Shown: positions 46,570-60,400 of the stretch, piece after piece
Position numbering within the stretch: position 1 is the first letter of the stretch
How the letters are laid out: the number at the start of each line of letters is the position of its first letter
Assembly (NCBI RefSeq): GCF_036373705.1
Contig: NC_089858.1
Coordinates: forward strand, 16,861,749-16,925,748
DNA length: 64,000 nt
Direction of reading: 5' to 3'
From: Amia ocellicauda
Lineage: Eukaryota; Chordata; Actinopteri; Amiiformes; Amiidae
The notes under the pieces: generated by a model
Databases searched by the model: none
Told to the model about the DNA's origin: nothing
The model's input: only the letters and a program-made list of their open reading frames with translations
Translations under genes and position numbers: made by a program

Positions 46570-49500
46570 CTGATGGAAAGACGGCACATGCACACATCCA
46601 CAAATAGAGAGACAAGTCATAAATGTAGGCATTAGAATATACACTTGAACAGAGTCACAAGTAACTGAGCCGCCCCCCTACGTCTATAACTTGATTTATA
46701 CTAAACCCCCAGCGATCCATTCCCTGAAAGTTACAGCGAGAGTTTCCCTCAAATTCCTGCACGTCAGCAGCGCAACAAAACCACAGTCAATTCTCCCGGG
46801 GCTCAGACGCAGCACACAGCTGCAGCTCAGTGTAGACGAGCCCTCAGCAGCCGGCAAGACACCATGGTCGGGTGACGGGCCGCTCGCCACGTGGTTTCAG
46901 TATGAGCACTGCCAGTATGCCTTCACGGAGTTACCGCACTCTGTGAATCACAGTGCTGCCCGGACACTTGTACGAGGTGTCGCGTGCCAACCGGGGGCCT
47001 GGATACCACTCAGGGTCCCGTCATGTTTGTGGAAACGCAACCACAGTAACTGGGTTTGAAGCAAAACTCCACTTTCTCGTTTCCCTACGTGTCAGGGCCC
47101 GAGCAGGCCGAAACAGCACAGTCAGCATCTCATACACACTCCGTGGGATTTTTATTCTTTTGGAACGTCACAGAGTTCTATGGGGAAGCACAAACTGCGG
47201 AGCCGTGTCTTCTGCCTCGTCATTCCCCGACCGCGAACTGGGGCTGAGGGCGTGGGACTGCCCGGGGCTGCGAGTAATACAGCACGGGTGACGTTTACAT
47301 TTTCTAAGCATTTCTGGGGCTTTAGTCACCTGAAGAGCTAAAGCGAAGACCTTATTTTTTTTTTCTCTCTCTGGGTTTTGTTTCCCCCACACCCCCTCTC
47401 AATGAGAAATGTGTCAGTTTGAGTCTCACTCACACACAAACTGTGACTGTATTTCAGCGTGCGTTTCAGTGTGTCAGAGCACGCCTCTCGGCTCCTCTCA
47501 GCCTGTGACTCAGCCTCTCAGTGTGAGAGAGTGTCAGTGTGACAGGCAGGATGCATCCCATCAGGGCGGCACTGGAGTTTCACACTCAGTCTCAAAGGGT
47601 TACAGTGAGAGAGATGCGGGCCACTCTGAGCCCCTAAAAGGAAAGTGTTAAGAGTGTCAGGGTGAGTGTCCCAGCATTAGAGCTTCAGTATGTAGGTCAG
47701 AGGTCGGAGGTCACACTCACCGGCAGCACCAGCCCCCTGAGTGTGATCTCTCCGGTCATGGCCACATCGGAGCGCACGAGTCGCCCACTGAACAGAGAGG
47801 CCAGGCAGGTCACCATTGTGACGCCAGCCGAGGGGCCGTCCTTGGTCACCGCGCCCGCTGGGAAGTGCAGGTGGATGTCAGTGCCTTCCAGGGGGTCCGG
47901 ACTGCCTGCAGCTACACACGGGAACACAGCGCGTCAATGAAACACACCCACACACAGGGAAACAATTGAGAGATACAGAATCACACTGTGGTTAATAGAA
48001 CTAATACAACACAGCCATTAAAAACCATCCTGACTGCCTTTCCCCCTCTGACCCCCGAGCGCAGACTCACCATTGGTCAGGTTGTAGGTCTTGGCATTGC
48101 TGCGCAGCCAGCTGATGGCCAGGTGAGCGGACTCCTTCATGACGTCGCCCAGCTGGCCAGTCAGGGTGAGCTGGCCGTCGCCTTCCATGCGGCTGGCCTC
48201 CACGAACATGATCTCCCCCCCAAGGGGTGTCCAGGCCAGGCCAATGGCCACGCCAGGCAGCGTCAGCCGCTCCGACACCTGCACGCACACAGGCACAGAC
48301 TCCACTCAGACTGCGGTACTGTTATAGACGCACTGGTCAAGCTGCAGCTTGTTCACTGACGCGCGCATGTGTGAGAACAATCAGCACACACCACTATTAT
48401 TAACAATATTGATAACTTAAATAAAAGTAACCATATAACATAACAATCAAACTAATTAAGGGCGAGGGTGAGAGTGTGGGGAACCAAATTTGCTGTATCT
48501 GACCACCCCCCCTCTCCACAGTAGCCCTTTCCCCTACACACACCCTGGCGTTCTCCTTCCTCTGCCCTTCGTCTTCCCAGCCGCTCAAATTCCAGTCCCG
48601 GTGTGGAAAGCCAGCCTGCTCAGAATGCACCCCCCCCCCACCCCAGAATGCCGTGCTCCGGGCCGTGGCCGCTGTAAGGGGAGACTGCCGGGAACGGAAT
48701 GCACCGAGTCACAGCCTGGCAGGTGGCTCCCATAAAAACCCAGGACACGAGATACTGGCGAGCCCTCAGCTCAGTTTGTTTCTGTGTCAGGGTGGAAATA
48801 AAGGGCCAGAGCATGCCAGCCCCTCCCAGCAGCAGTGCCCCATAGCCTAATGTCTGGGGGGAGGACACAACCCACCCTCGTTAAAGGAGTGCAGAGGCTG
48901 GAAAACCTCCAGCACAAAAAGACATGCATATACAGTTAGGTCCATAAATATTTGGACAGTGACACAATAGTCATCATTTTGGCTCTGTACGCCACCACAA
49001 TGGATTTGAAAGGGAACAATCAATATGTGCTTCAAGTGTAGACTTTCATTTTTAATTTCAGGGTAGTTACATCCAAATTGGGTGAACGGTGTAGGAATTA
49101 CACCCATTTTTACATGTGGCCCCCCAATTTAAGGGGCTCAAAAGTAATTGGACAAACTAACATAATCATGAATTCAATTGTGAATTGCTTCAGAACATTG
49201 GATGGCGCTTCACAGTACAGATGGACAATGACCCCGAAGCTAACTGCAAAAGCAAGCCAAGACTTTTTTTTAAGGTGAAGAAATTGAATATTCTGCAATA
49301 GCCAAGTCAATCATCTGACCTGAAACCAATTGAGCAGCATTTCACTTTCACTTACAAGGCAAAATGCCCCAAGATCAAGCAGGAACTAAAGACAGCTGCA
49401 GTGCAGGCCTGGCAGAGCATCACCAGGGAAGAAACCCAGCATCTGGTGATGTTTATGGGTTCCAGACTTCAGGCAGTCATTGACTGCAAAGGATTTGCCA

Positions 49501-51451
49501 CCAAGTATTGAAACTCACAATTTTATTCATGATTATGTTAGTTTGTCCAAAGAGTTTTGAGCCCCTAAACGTGGGAGGACCACATATGAAAATGGGTGTA
49601 ATTCCTACACCGTTCACCCAATGTGGATGTAACTACCCTCAAATTAAAGATGAAAGTCTACACTTATAGAGCCAAAATTATGACAATTGTGTCACTGTCC
49701 AAATATTTATGGACCTAACTGTATATTTATCCCCTCCAGAGAAGGGAGCTTTGCCTGCAACACAAGTCAGCTGCCCGGATGGCCATCTCTGTGAGGCCCT
49801 GCGCTCTGCCCCAAGCCGTGGCTCCTGGCTGCTCACCTCCATCTCAAAGAGGGGCGGCCCCAGGATGTCTTTGAGGGCGTGTCGGTCGATCACGATGGGC
49901 ATCTCGGGGGGCAGTGCCAGGTCAGCCGACCCCCCTAGAGAGTCCTCCCTGCCCTCCCCCTCCGCCTCCACCTTCTCCTGGCCTGCAGACACACGGAGAC
50001 AGATGAGAGACGCACGGACAAACACACACAAGACGCAGACGACACAGCGGTGCCTCAACAGTGTGCTGGACAGGTCTTGGTCACCAGCAGGGGGACAAAG
50101 ACACAGAGACTGACAGAACCAGATCTGGATGGAGGGGGAGAAAGAGCAGAGAGAGGGATGGAGGGAGTGAGGGGTATGTGTGCGGAGACCCAGGAGCTCA
50201 TCCACAAGAGCAGGCAGGTACGAGAGAAGGGCCCTGCAACAGACTCAGGGAACGCAGCCTCACTATGGCAAAAGCATTATTAATAGAAGGAGAAGGAAAC
50301 CGCTCCTTCTCATCCCTGGCCCCTAAGTGGTGGAACGACTTTCCCACTGAAGGTAAGACAGCAGAGTCCTTGACCTCCTTCCGGCACTAACTCAAAACAC
50401 ATCTTTTCAGACAGTACTTGTAGTTTAGTCATTTACTCTCCTGTAAGATAGCACTTATACAACGTTTTGTCATACTACTTGCCTTGCATTACTATTACTG
50501 GTTTGAATTGCACTGTATTATGTGAATTGGAATTTGTAATGTTTTATGCCTTGAACTGCACTGTATTTTTGCAGTTTGTATTGCTCTTATATTTAGTCGG
50601 CCTGAATAAGGGCATCTGCTAATAAATAAATAATAATATTATTGTAGATATTTTTTTTGCAGAGTAAAAGACACAAAACAACCCAGGGCAGGACCCTGTA
50701 CAGGGGCGATGGAGGTACTGATAATCCCCCCACACCCTGCCCTGCCCATCCTAGGCTGCTCCTCCAGCACACCCTGGTGCTCTGTGTTCAGCCTGCTGCC
50801 TGGCCCTGGTGTGAGCGGGGCAGCAAGTGGATATAAACACGATCGAGACGCATTCAGAAGCAGCATGAGCCCAAAGACATGTTCAGAAGACAGAGAGGAA
50901 AAAAAGTAATGAAGTAATGAACATGCTAAATGCACATCATGCTCTCTCTCCTCACAGTGCACTGAGGATGTGTGAAAAACAGGATGGCGGGGGGGCGGAT
51001 AAAGAGAAGAGAAAGCAGTGCTGCTGGGAGGCTGGCTTTGTTGGCAGACAGGCCCACGTTCTTGTTACAACCAACTGAAACGCCACACCAGGTCCGGAGC
51101 CAAGACCCTGTCCTCAGCTACTCGTGGATTGGTTTTGTTTAGAATTTTTATCCCCCTCTCAATCTCCAAGCACAGAAACGGTGGCTGAAAAACAGAGGCA
51201 AAGCGGTAGAGAGAGAGAGATGAAAAGGACAGAGAGGTGGGGGGGGGCGGTGTGGCCTGCCTGGGCTTGTGACAGCTGTTCAGAGTCACAGTGCAGCCCA
51301 GCAGAGTCAGCCCTGCGCTTTACAGACAGCTTTGTTGGGACGTCAAATAGTGTCACGGTTACCTGGCAACAGAGCGCAGGGAGCGCTCGCGCGCTCTCTC
51401 GCTCTCGCTCTCTCGCTCTCGCTCTCTCTCTCGCTCTCTCTCTCTCTCTCG

Positions 51452-51484
<33 letters not shown>

Positions 51485-54400
51485 GAGGCCATATGGCCCT
51501 CAGCACTGCACGCTATAAGGCACAGCCACAACTGCAGCGTAAACAGACCCCAGGGCTGTTAACTGCCAGCCTAATGCCTATCGCTGTTACGCAACATTTC
51601 TGTGAAATAGGGGAGCAGCTGGTTCAGGGCACGTGTGGTGACACAATGCCCCCTAACCCCCCCACACCAATAGCAAGAGCACTCAGTGCAGCTGTATGAT
51701 GGATGGGGGGGGGGGCAGGGCTGTGGGGAAGGACGCAGGGTGTTAGGATTCCCCCGGGCGGGGGGCAGGGGTGATTGATTTCGATGCATGCACCGCAAGG
51801 AGGAGCTGGTGCTGACTGAATGATGCCCCGCTGTCTCGTGACAGGCCAGCGTGGGGCCGCTGTGCTGTGGTTGCTATGGTGGTGTGTTATGGGTGAGTGT
51901 TAGTGCGGGGGGGGGATGTAGTACCTGCAGCGTCTGGCCCGGGGGGGACATGTTCAGCCTTTGCAACCTTGTGACCCTCAGCCACCTTCACAGCCACAGC
52001 CCGACAGATGGCGCCATACTTCCTCTCCAGAGAGCGGACCCCCGCCTCACGCGTGTACCTGCACAGAGGGGCAGGGGGGCACAGTGAGCCAGAGACACAG
52101 AAGGGCAATCAGACATCTATATCAACCTCTCCCAGTGTCTCTGTCAGTATATCCACATACTCCCGCCTCTCCCTCAGGCCAGTCTTAGTGTACAACAGTG
52201 TACTGCCACTCAGATAGGGGCTGCACGCAGCGCACGGACCTGCTGATGATGTCCACGGTGCTCTCCTGGGGGATCTGGACCTGCTGGGGGGTCAGGCCAT
52301 GCTGCTCCAGCTGGTGAGGGATCAGGTGGCGGTGAGCGATCTCAACCTTCTCCTCCTGGGTGTACCCTGTGAACACACAGACGCAGCATTAATGGAAGAT
52401 GAATGATAAGGGGTGAAACTGAAAATGAAAACTTAAATTCATATTTATACCTATACATGGCGATGAGAATTATGGACTTTACACAGCTGGGGGGACACAC
52501 ATTCTGTCTACAAAATCTTATTTCCATTCAGACTTTAGAGACAGACAGCACTGGCTCCCATCCCAGGGCATTTGCCCCTTGAGCTTTGACCCCTGACCTG
52601 GCACCTGCAGCACCTCCATCCTGTCCAGCAGGGCGGGCGGGATGGTTGCCGTGGTATTTGCCGTTGCGATGAACAGCACCTGGGAGAGGTCAAAGGCCAC
52701 GTTGAGGTAGTGGTCTGTGAAGCTGTGGTTCTGCTCCGGGTCCAACACCTAGGGAAAAATAAACAAATACCCATCACAATAATAATAATTACAGTAAACT
52801 GGCTGAGAAAGAGTGTAAACACATCAACTGGCACACGCACACGCACACACACTCTTTCAGATGAAAGGCCGGAGCTGGCAGCCCCGATGTTTGTAGTCTG
52901 TGCGTGCGTGCGTGCGTGCATGCATGCGGTACACTGCCTAATCTCACTGCCAGAAATGCAAATCACGGCTTTGTTTTGCTTTTGCCCTTTTTATTTTCAT
53001 TTTAGTTTTGTTTTGGTCTGGTTTGGGTTACATTCTGTCCCCCGCCCCCCCTCCAACTGCAATGGTATTTCCTCGACAGTAATCAGGCGTTCCGTCACAG
53101 TCAGATCCACAGGGTCTTGTGCTGCTGTGGTTTAGCTTCAGTTTCTGAGCCCTATCCTGTCACACAAGTTAACTTGGCCCTTGGTAGTGGAGGAGAAGGC
53201 CAGCAAAAACCTTGGGTGAATGACCGACCGTTCCCTCAGGGCAAAAGGACAATACACCACGATGCCAACTAGAGAGAGTTCATCAGCATCTGCACATGCC
53301 AGTAACGACTGAGTGACCAGCCTAGCATGGATGAACCAAAGCAGAGTTCAGTACAGTTCAGTATAACACCACTGACATTTAAATGTCACCTGTCTAACAT
53401 TAGTAATTCTAAAGCAGAGCACTTCAGATGAGGAGGAGTTCCCAGTGCCTGTCAAGGTCAGTGTGTAAAGCAAGCAGCACTGAAGACTACAGCACCAACA
53501 CAGCCCCATCTCAGGGCAGCCGGCTCTCAGCGCCAGTTAGGGCTGTACAACCCACGGGGCAACGGGGAGACTGCACTCCGTCACACTGCCAGGCATGGCA
53601 CACTCGGCGGTGCATTGAGCCCTGGGTACAGGGTACAGCTGTGTGAGCCTGAGGGGGTAGGAGAGGAGGAGGGGAGCAGAGTGTTTCTAATTATAGGCGT
53701 CCCTGATAGAGCCCCCTGAGGCAACAGACCCCACCACCACCTCTGCTCTCGGACTGGAGCGCACATTAAATTACAAAAATAAAACTAATAAATGTCTTTT
53801 GGGTGAATGTCTGGCGGCCAGGCCTGCGGAGGACGGACACAAGGGAACACTGTTCCACGTGACGCCTCTATAGCCAGACGAGGCTGTGAAAAACAACCGC
53901 TCACATCCCTCCACCCCCCCCCCACTCCCCTCTGTCCCTCTCATAGAGCCTGCAGGCCCCAACACAAGACAACACAGGCCCACAAGCCCCCCGGCCAGGG
54001 GAGGAGGTCGAAAAAGGGAAAGCAGTTTCCTGCAGGGTGTCCATTTTCAGCATCCCCCCCCACCCCGATGCCCTTTAACAACAAAGGACAATCCAGCCGG
54101 ATCAGCGACGCCAGCCCCAGAGTCAAATTCCTGAGCCATGAATAAAGGAGTGGGGAGGAGAGAGGGCAGAGAGGAGAGCAGAGGGAACAGGACTGCATCC
54201 CCTCTTCCATCTCTCAGCACTGAAATACACAGGAAGCAGTTGTTTTTCTTAGTTTTTTTTGGGGTGGTTTTCTAATCCATGGACTTTCTTTAAAAAAATG
54301 AAAAAAAAAACAAGTTAAAAGTGAGCCAAACTACAGCATGGCTCCTCCACGCTCCCTGTGGACAGACTGGCCCCTGACCCCTGCAGCCTCTCTAACACAG

Positions 54401-57400
54401 GCACTGGACACGGCAGCGGATCCCAGATCACAAAAGGAGCTCTGCACACTGTTCAAAGCTGGGACACGGGGGATCAGGAATGGTGTCTGGGGGCCATTTC
54501 AGTGTCTATGCCCTGCTCAGCATGCCTGAGGAAGAGGCACTCTCTGTGAAGCTGGTCCTGCGGTCAGCCTCCCTGCTGGCAGCTCTGCATCGTCTCAATT
54601 GTATATTGTCTTTATAAAACATTTATATAACGTTTTTATAAAACATCTTTGCTTTCTGCAAAAGCCTGTACTGGGTGTGCACAGCATAACAGCGCCACCC
54701 ACCACCCACCACCCCCCACTCTTCCCTCATCCTTCCTTCCTTCCTGCATGCCTTTCTCACTCCCCTCCCCCCCAAACAGACAGTGTGTGTGTTGGGGGGG
54801 GGGGGGGGCTGGTGTGAAAAGTTGAACAAGCCGACGCCCATCTCCCCCAAGGAACGGCAGCAGTGGGGAGCGGAGTAACGCTCACGTTCTGGGCAGCCAA
54901 AAGCAGGAGCCGAAGCGCAGTGCCTTCAGACTGGCCAAGGAGCACAGCGCCGAGGCAGGACAGTGCAGGACACCAGGGCCCTGGGACAAAAACAACACGC
55001 CCAGCGCACTGCAGAGCACGCCAGTTCAAGTGCCACAAGCCACTGAGCCAATGTGGAGGAGCCTGGAGTCAGGACACCTGTGCCAACTCATGACACCTTC
55101 TATTCACTAGCACCAGGATGAGTACTGGTATTCATCTGGGTAGAGAGTTGCCTGTTACCCAGTTACTCAGTTGCCCAGCGGACGGACACAAGAGGACCAC
55201 GAGTGTGGACACGGGCGTCAGGCTGAGCGAGTCCATACACACTAGTGTGATCAGGGCCATGAGTTACAGTGTATGTGAGTTGCTGTGTATGTGCCTGTGA
55301 GTCAGTCTATGTCTATGCACATGTTTAATCATACATGCATGCCTTGGCGTATCTTTACATAATGGTGTGTTGTGTGTATGTACATTAATCTGTACATGTG
55401 TGTTCAATCATAAATGTGGGTCCGAAATTGTGTTTGTCATACCTGCGTGCATGTATGTGTAAACCCATGCTTTTGTGCGTCTATACATGAGTTTGTGTGG
55501 GTGTGGGTGCGGGTGCATGTGTGTGTTTGAAGGCGATACACACAGGGGCACAATGCCTGGTGCCAGAGTGGCAGTGCAGGGAAACAGCCTGTCCACATAG
55601 CCAGCCCTGCCCTGCCTGCTGTAGGTCCCCTCTCGCCCAGAGCCGCAGCCTTTCATCGGAGCTGACAGACACACCTGGCTGCTAATCAATAGGCCCCTTC
55701 TTCAGTTCAAGGGGGTTTTCTTTCCTTCTTTTCTCCCCCCCCCTCTTTTTGTTGTTTTTATCATCTTTCTGAGAGAAGAGAAATAACAAGGCCCCCTAAT
55801 CTCCAGTCAAAGGCGTTGGTGAATTTTCACGACTAAAAGGAGAGAAGGAATTTGAACTCTGAAACAAAAAAACACACAAAAAGAAATAATAACATCGGTA
55901 TGTATAAAGGAAGGATTGCGATCTGCCACACTTGGTTTAAGGGGGAGACGTGACCACACACAAAGTAAACACGTAAAGAAGAAACAGCCCATTCGAGGAC
56001 AAGTGCTGTGAAACACGAGCGGGCTCGGGGTCTGTGTGTTTTATGACATGAAAGGGAGTCAATTTGAACGGGCGCTGTGTAACGTCAGTCGGTGCTCAAC
56101 GCTTTGACAGACAGCTGCCTGTGATTGACAATGACTGAGCCAAGCTGTCGCACGTTCCTCCTGCTGCACCACCATCTCCTTACGCTCCACCCCCTGCCCT
56201 CACCCCCGTTCCCCCTCACCCAATGCCCCAGAACCCCCTGCCCCCACTGACCTCCAGGAGGGCGGCTGCGGGGTCACCCTGCAGGCTCTTGCCCAGCTTG
56301 TCCACCTCGTCCAGCAGGAAGACAGGGTTGTTGACGCCCACGCTCTTCAGCCCATTGAGGATGCGGCCGGGCATGCTGCCCACGTAGGTGCGCCTGCAGG
56401 GGAGGGGGTGCAGAGAGAGCCTCGAGTGAGGCAGGGACCTCAACACACACAGGGGCACAGCCACACCTGCAAAACTGTTCTCTCTGAGGAGCAGTGACAC
56501 AAACTCCCACTTTGATCACTGCACTGCTGAACTGTGTAGTTTCACCACTACTTTCATCATCATTACATTATGAGAGGACCTACTTTTTGCAACTTAAGAA
56601 ATAGAAATTCATCGCTCCCCTCAGAGCAGGGGTCCTACACTGCCTCCCCTGGGGTTTCCCCGAACAAGAGGACATGGCGACCTCTGACCTGTGTCCGCGG
56701 ATGTCGGACTGGTCGCAGACGCCGCCCAGCGCGATGCGGTGAAATTCACGGCCCAGTGTCTTGGCGATGGAGCGGCCCACGCTGGTCTTGCCCACGCCAG
56801 GTGGCCCCACGAAGCACAGGATGGGGCCCTTCAGGTTGTTCTTGAGCTGCCGCACCGCCAGATACTCCAGCACGCGCTTCTTCAGCTTCTCCATGGCGTA
56901 GTGGTCACTGTCCAGCAGCACGCGGGCCGCACGGATGTCCAGGCAGTCTGCAGAGGAGGGGGAGGTGGGCGGAGAGGGAGAGAGGACGAAGAGAGTTTAG
57001 TCACTCCTGACCATGGGACTGCTCTGGCTGCGCTGGAGCCAGTTCCTTACGGTTTGTTTGTTTTGTTCATTAATTAAGTGAGAGAGAGCGTCAGGAGTGG
57101 GGGGGGTGGCAGTGTGTGTGGAGGCGGAGGTGGAGGAGGAACACAGGATTGAGCTCCCACAGCGTGATGTGACACCCAGCGCTCAACAAAATACCCACAG
57201 AGGGGAACACGCAGCACAGCTGAACTTCACTTCACTTCAGAAGACACTTCCTACGAACAGCCTCCACCCACCTCCAGCACCCAGGGCGGGCAGGAATCGG
57301 GCCGACTCCATGACCTTCTGACCGCCTGTGACCCTGTGTAAATTACAGGCCTGGCGATCAAGCGATACCTGCAATTTTCCTCTATTCCTCAGGCCGTCTC

Positions 57401-60400
57401 GGCTGCCAGCCCCACTCTCCCCTGCAGCGCGGCAACCCAGGCAAGCCGCCACAGGCAGGCAGGGGGATTAGTGGAAACCAAAACAGTATTTAAACAGCAG
57501 GGCTCTCGGAAGGCACCTCACGCACACCTCCCACAGAGGACACGACTGTGCAGCCCAGCAGGTAATGGGTTTGACATACTGTGGTATGAGGAGATCTGTC
57601 ATTCTTAAGCCAGAAATTAATGACTTAAGATGCTTCATAAGCTGTAATGCAATATGCCTGGGATCTCTCTGCCCCACTCTTCATTCTTGCTTTGCTTTTA
57701 ACTTTTTTGTGACTGTCTGTGTCTGTCTGACAGACACTCATTTCCATGCACACAGATGGGCACGTATACGCTCAGCAACAGACAACAACACGTGCACACT
57801 CAGCAGCTCCTTACACCCACGCAGGCCACCGCAAGTGTGTGAGAAGCACCAGCGTCAGCAAGCCTGTCTGCTGTCTGGCGGCCAGGGCTGTGTGAGGGGG
57901 CAGGGAGCTCAGAGGTGCACTACCCTGCCCGTCTGCTGCCCTGCCTCTCATGATCCCAGAGGAGCCCCTGCAGAGCACAGCAGAGCAGGACAAAGCAACA
58001 TGCCACACAACACAGCCAAGCAGACAAGACATAAGCTCATGTGTGTACGTGCGATAGGGGGCACATCTGTGCATGCTCATGCATGCATGTGTGCGTCAGA
58101 GTTGTGTTTCTGTGCACTGCGATTGTGCCCAGGATCAGCACGCCAGTGTCTGAGCGCCGTGTGAGAGCGTCACGCTCGGCTGCGAAGCTGTCAGGAGGCC
58201 AGGGGAGAGATAGTAGCCTGACTCCCACACCACACTGACAGCTACCCAGCTGGAAAATCTGCAACACAGCATACGGCCTTCAGCCAAACACAACCCCTCC
58301 CACTTTCACAAAACTACCACCACCCCAACTCATACCCCCAGCGCCAGGCCAGACACGCTGCCACAGTCCCCGCAGCTCCTCTCTACCCTTGCTGGCACTG
58401 CAGACAGAATGGCTGCGTCACTGCCCTACTCTTGGAGGGCTGACTGGTTCTCACGCTCTACTGCAGCTTGGCTATGCAAAGGGCCTGGTGATGGTGCTTT
58501 CTGGCAAAAGGCAACGACTGCCAGTCAGACTGCCAGGATTGCTCTCTGTAGCACACGGTAAGGCACAGAAGACACGGTCTATCACAAGCATGTAATCATT
58601 GACCTCAGCACTCAGCACTGCAACACGTGCGATCACTGGGGCTTTGGGTGCCCCTGCAAACATCACGGTCTTCTGCTCCCCCTGGTGGCAATAACCAGTA
58701 TTGCATTTAGCAGCTGAGAATGAGGGTCAAGCTACAGCAGTGCAGCAGTGTGTGCATCTGTGTGCGTGTGTTTTATTCAGACAGAGTACCAGGGAGAGGG
58801 GGTAGGCAGTGAGGGAGACCAGCAGAGAAAGAATGCTAAACAGAGATGGAGAGAAAGAGAGAGAGACACGAACTGGGGCACCTGCCTCTGGACTGTGCAG
58901 TGAAGAAGAGAGCCCTGAAATGCTGGCTACACCTGAAACACAACCACCCAGAGTCCCTTCAGCACAGTGTCCTGAAACAGCAACAATGAACCCCACACAA
59001 AGACCCTCAGCCCACTGGCACTGAGGCTCTGAGACTCCCCCCCAGCTCAAACCCTTCACTGCAGCCCTGCACTCCAGCTACATCAGCAATGGGCTGAACA
59101 AACCAAACAGCACAACAAGTTGGACTGCTGCCACAGGGCCCTGAGCAGAGGACACGTCCCCACAGACCCCTGACACTGGTCAAAGACCCCAAGCTGAGAC
59201 GCACTCTGACCAAATACAGACTCAGCGATCACAGCCTGGAGGTGGAGACACAGGCAGACCTGGACCTCCTGGGGAGGTAGAGACAGAGGCACACTTCGTC
59301 ATGCCAAATTCACACAGAGCCAACAGAGCCCCCGACTCCCCCAGCTCAACACACAGGCGTGGCTCAGAGTGGGGCTGGGCAGCACAGAGACAGCACAGCC
59401 TGCCACAGGGCCAGAGAACACCCGTCTCTTAGCCTCCACCAGCAACACAGCGCACTAGCCCTGTAAATGTCTGGAAATACATGGACAATATCTGTACACG
59501 TCAAATCTGTACTGCTACTTGACATACAGACAGACGGGCAGGCAGTGTTACCTGTGGTGCTCTTGCTCCAGGGCAGCTCCACCATGAGCTCCAGGTAGTT
59601 GCGTGTGAGGGCGTACTCCGGCATGGACTGCGGCATCTTCTTCAGCCTGAGACACACACACAGTCCCTCATTAACACACCACATTGAACACACACACAGT
59701 CCCTTACATTAGTCTTCCAATAACATCACTCCTTACCATACAGAACACACATACACGCGTCATTGGTCTGCGTCGACGGTACAGGTTATAAAAGTTATAT
59801 GAAACCTCATGCTGGGTGAGAGTGCAGTGTAGTGTAGGGGGGCCTCCCTCCCGCAGAGGGCGCTGTACCGTTTGAGCTCTTTGAGACAGACGCGTAGCGC
59901 GGGCTCGGGCATGTTGGCCGCCCTGATCTTCCTCTCCAGCAGCGCCGTGTCATCACTGTCCTCCTCCTCTTCCTCCTCATCCAGTGAGAACTGCAACCCC
60001 CGCCGCACTGGCCGCACAGACAGCACCTGAGAGAGGGAGAGGGGAAGAGAGGGTTCAGGAGAGGGGAGGATCAATTAAAGCATGTTAACTTCATCAGCAG
60101 CAGCTCTGAGGACGGGAGAAATGTGGTTTACCTGGCCCAATTAAGATAATCAGTGCCAAAACTCACTGCAAGGCATCGTTAACATTAAAGTGTCTGTCAG
60201 TTACCAATATGGTTATTACTTATGTATTGCTATATTGATTTTTTTTTTAGCAAGGTAAAAAGTTCACATCTCATCTAAGCAGGGGACGGGGGACGGGGGA
60301 CGGGGGACGTACCCTCTTGTCGTCATCAGGACGTGGCTTCCTGGTCTTCTGGAGCAGCTTCAGTCCCTCAATCTGTCTGGTCAGCAACGGCAACGTCTTC

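Noticed and set aside
51124-51699. 191-codon frame with long Ser/Leu runs
   Set aside because: Generated by the CT/CGCT simple repeat inside LONP2 intron 11.
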